NCBI GenBank assembly: GCA_001936135.1
Contig: CP012809.1
Span: 2,405,501 to 2,469,500 of the forward strand
DNA length: 64,000 bases
Direction: 5' to 3'
Source: Saccharomycopsis fibuligera x Saccharomycopsis cf. fibuligera
Taxonomy: Eukaryota > Ascomycota > Saccharomycetes > Ascoideales > Saccharomycopsidaceae
The notes under the pieces were generated by a model. The model was not told where the DNA came from, did no database searches, and saw only the letters and a list, made by a program, of their open reading frames with translations. Position 1 is the stretch's first letter. Each line of letters starts with the position of its first letter. This document shows positions 62,877 through 64,000 of this stretch, one piece after another. Position numbers and translations under genes: made by a program.

Positions 62877-63407
62877 TCAAACTTGTTCTTCAAAAATAGT
62901 CTCAATAGGTTTCTCCATAAAAGTTGCATGTGACAAGATGGAAACACCAGAAGCACCAATCAACCACATCATGGTACTAATAGGACTTGCCAAAAATCCT
63001 AATGGAATAGCAACAACCAACAACCCGGTGTACAACTGACTCGTAGTTAATCTGCCAACTGGCAACACCAAATCTTCACCATGCAACTTATTGATCCCCA
63101 AGACTCCGGCAATGACAAAGATAATAACAAATAATAATAACAAGTTGGTCACCAATGCATAAACGAAAAACAAAGCAGCAATGATAGCGTAATTAGTGGA
63201 GAAGTAACCTAAGTTGTAGCCAACTCTGCTTTGAATTTCTCCAAAGTTTTCTGGTTTGGACAATCTTCTGAAATCAAAGAATTCTTGTGGTGGTCTAATG
63301 CTACTGAATTTGGACGTTAAGGCACCGGCATCGGATCTAAGACGCTCCAAGTTGAATCTGTCGGATAACTGAGAATAAGCAACGTTAGAAAATTGGGAAA
63401 GACTCAT
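62877..63407 (-). CDS. YIP3: PRA1-family Rab-interacting membrane protein, Yip3
   Basis: 176 residues, the same length as S. cerevisiae Yip3. The PRA1 domain spans about 35-165: RPPQEFFDFRRLSKPENF, RVGYNLGYFSTNY, then paired hydrophobic segments (about 72-106 and 123-156), each long enough for a helical hairpin, separated by GINKLHGEDLVLPVGR. It acts in the ER-to-Golgi pathway, binding prenylated Ypt/Rab GTPases and Yop1/Yip1-family proteins. No signal peptide; the start fits the family. Confidence 0.95.
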   Translation of the reverse strand: MSLSQFSNVAYSQLSDRFNLERLRSDAGALTSKFSSIRPPQEFFDFRRLSKPENFGEIQSRVGYNLGYFSTNYAIIAALFFVYALVTNLLLLFVIIFVIAGVLGINKLHGEDLVLPVGRLTTSQLYTGLLVVAIPLGFLASPISTMMWLIGASGVSILSHATFMEKPIETIFEEQV

Positions 63408-64000
63408 TGTTGATGAACTGGAAGTGTGTTTTGATATATTGTTTGAGGAGTGTTTTAAGCTGAAAGCCTTGTGTATTTGAGTATGAGTGTGCAGGCAATT
63501 TGTATTGGGAGAATGCGACAGAAGGGGAAGGACAAAGAATATGAGATCTGAAGAATTCAGTCAAAGTAATTGAGACAAACAAAAAACGAAAAATAAAAAC
63601 CGAGGAAGTTGCTTTGAAATAATCGCAGGGCACGGACTAGTATCACGTATCGTCGTTCTGTTCTGTTCTGTTCTGCTCTGTTCTGTTTTGATTTGCCTTT
63701 GTGAGAGGCCTTGAGTTTCAATATTTTTATGTTTTGGATCTCCAGTGCCAACGCGCCAACCTGGCTGATTCGACTCAAAGAGGGCGGGTGACCCCAGAAT
63801 ACATCTCTCCCCCAATTTTACCATTACCAACTCTTACTGCGGTCGCGGCAATAGCCGCAGTAACAGATAGTACATACATGTGCCGCAACATGGCGGTGCG
63901 GTGCTTGCCACTGACTGCTGTGATATTATATATATAGTATAACCAGGAGCCGTACTAATAGCATGGCTTAGCATGATGATGAACTTTGCGATCCACTACA
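63408..64000. promoter_or_regulatory. YIP3 upstream region
   Basis: Holds a TTCTG pentamer repeat at 63656-63690. No gene is supported to the window end; the frame at 63701-63937 is short and random. Confidence 0.45.
63656..63690. repeat. TTCTG pentanucleotide repeat
   Basis: Seven mostly perfect TTCTG units about 250 bp upstream of YIP3. Confidence 0.85.

Overview
The window is nuclear DNA of a budding yeast (Saccharomycotina). Genes are compact and mostly intronless. The introns present carry the yeast-type signals GTATGT or GTAAGT, TACTAAC and a pyrimidine-rich AG. About 20 protein genes can be named by comparison with remembered Saccharomyces/Candida proteins. Genus and species cannot be fixed. 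CTG codons looked scarce wherever I checked by eye (ADE2, histone and ribosomal genes), so the meaning of CUG (Leu, Ser or Ala) is left open and all translations use the standard code.

Layout, left to right. 1-1677 (-): 5' part of an unidentified Pro/His/Gln-rich protein cut by the window edge. 2395-3512 (+): WWM1-like WW-domain gene, three exons. 3978-7844 (-): SAS3 MYST acetyltransferase. 8311-12297 (+): Zn2Cys6 transcription factor. 12534-13046 (-): AIM19. 13626-15139: divergent H4/H3 pair. 15584-16831 (-): SDS3. 17277-18980 (-): ADE2. 19496-20620 (+): SSN8 (cyclin C). 21206-25231 (-): SAK1. 26229-29406 (-): ATG1, one intron. 31378-31680 (-): CKS1. 34791-34886 (+): tRNA-Ile(AAU), with intron. 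35062-37953 (-): ATG9. 38794-42183 (-): RIM8-type arrestin. 46835-48868 (+): single-pass membrane protein. 49392-49790 (-): pterin carbinolamine dehydratase. 50371-52704 (+): APM2. 52820-56494 (-): MIL1. 57301-58294 (-): RPS14, spliced. 59196-59588 (-): RPS22, with a 5'UTR intron. 60569-61154 (+): RPL39, spliced. 62877-63407 (-): YIP3.

Themes. The left third is chromatin-heavy (SAS3, H3/H4, SDS3). The middle holds nutrient signalling and autophagy (SSN8, SAK1, ATG1, CKS1, ATG9, then RIM8 for pH sensing). The right holds clathrin-adaptor partners (APM2 and MIL1, tail to tail) and three ribosomal-protein genes.

Three stretches are gene-poor: 29407-31377, 31681-34790 and 42184-46834. They hold a 67-bp dispersed repeat (30514-30580 and 43092-43157, about 95% identical), related short copies just upstream of the tRNA, a tRNA-like A-box/B-box element at 30944-31021, perfect palindromes, and a hairpin-rich GC island at 44070-44474. 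Downstream of RPL39, 61801-62019 has full intron signals behind a TATA box but belongs to no recognisable protein gene. Nothing here is clearly a new multi-gene system. The best leads are the dispersed repeat with its Pol III neighbours, the orphan spliced transcript, the 44.1-44.5 kb structured region and the APM2/MIL1 arrangement.
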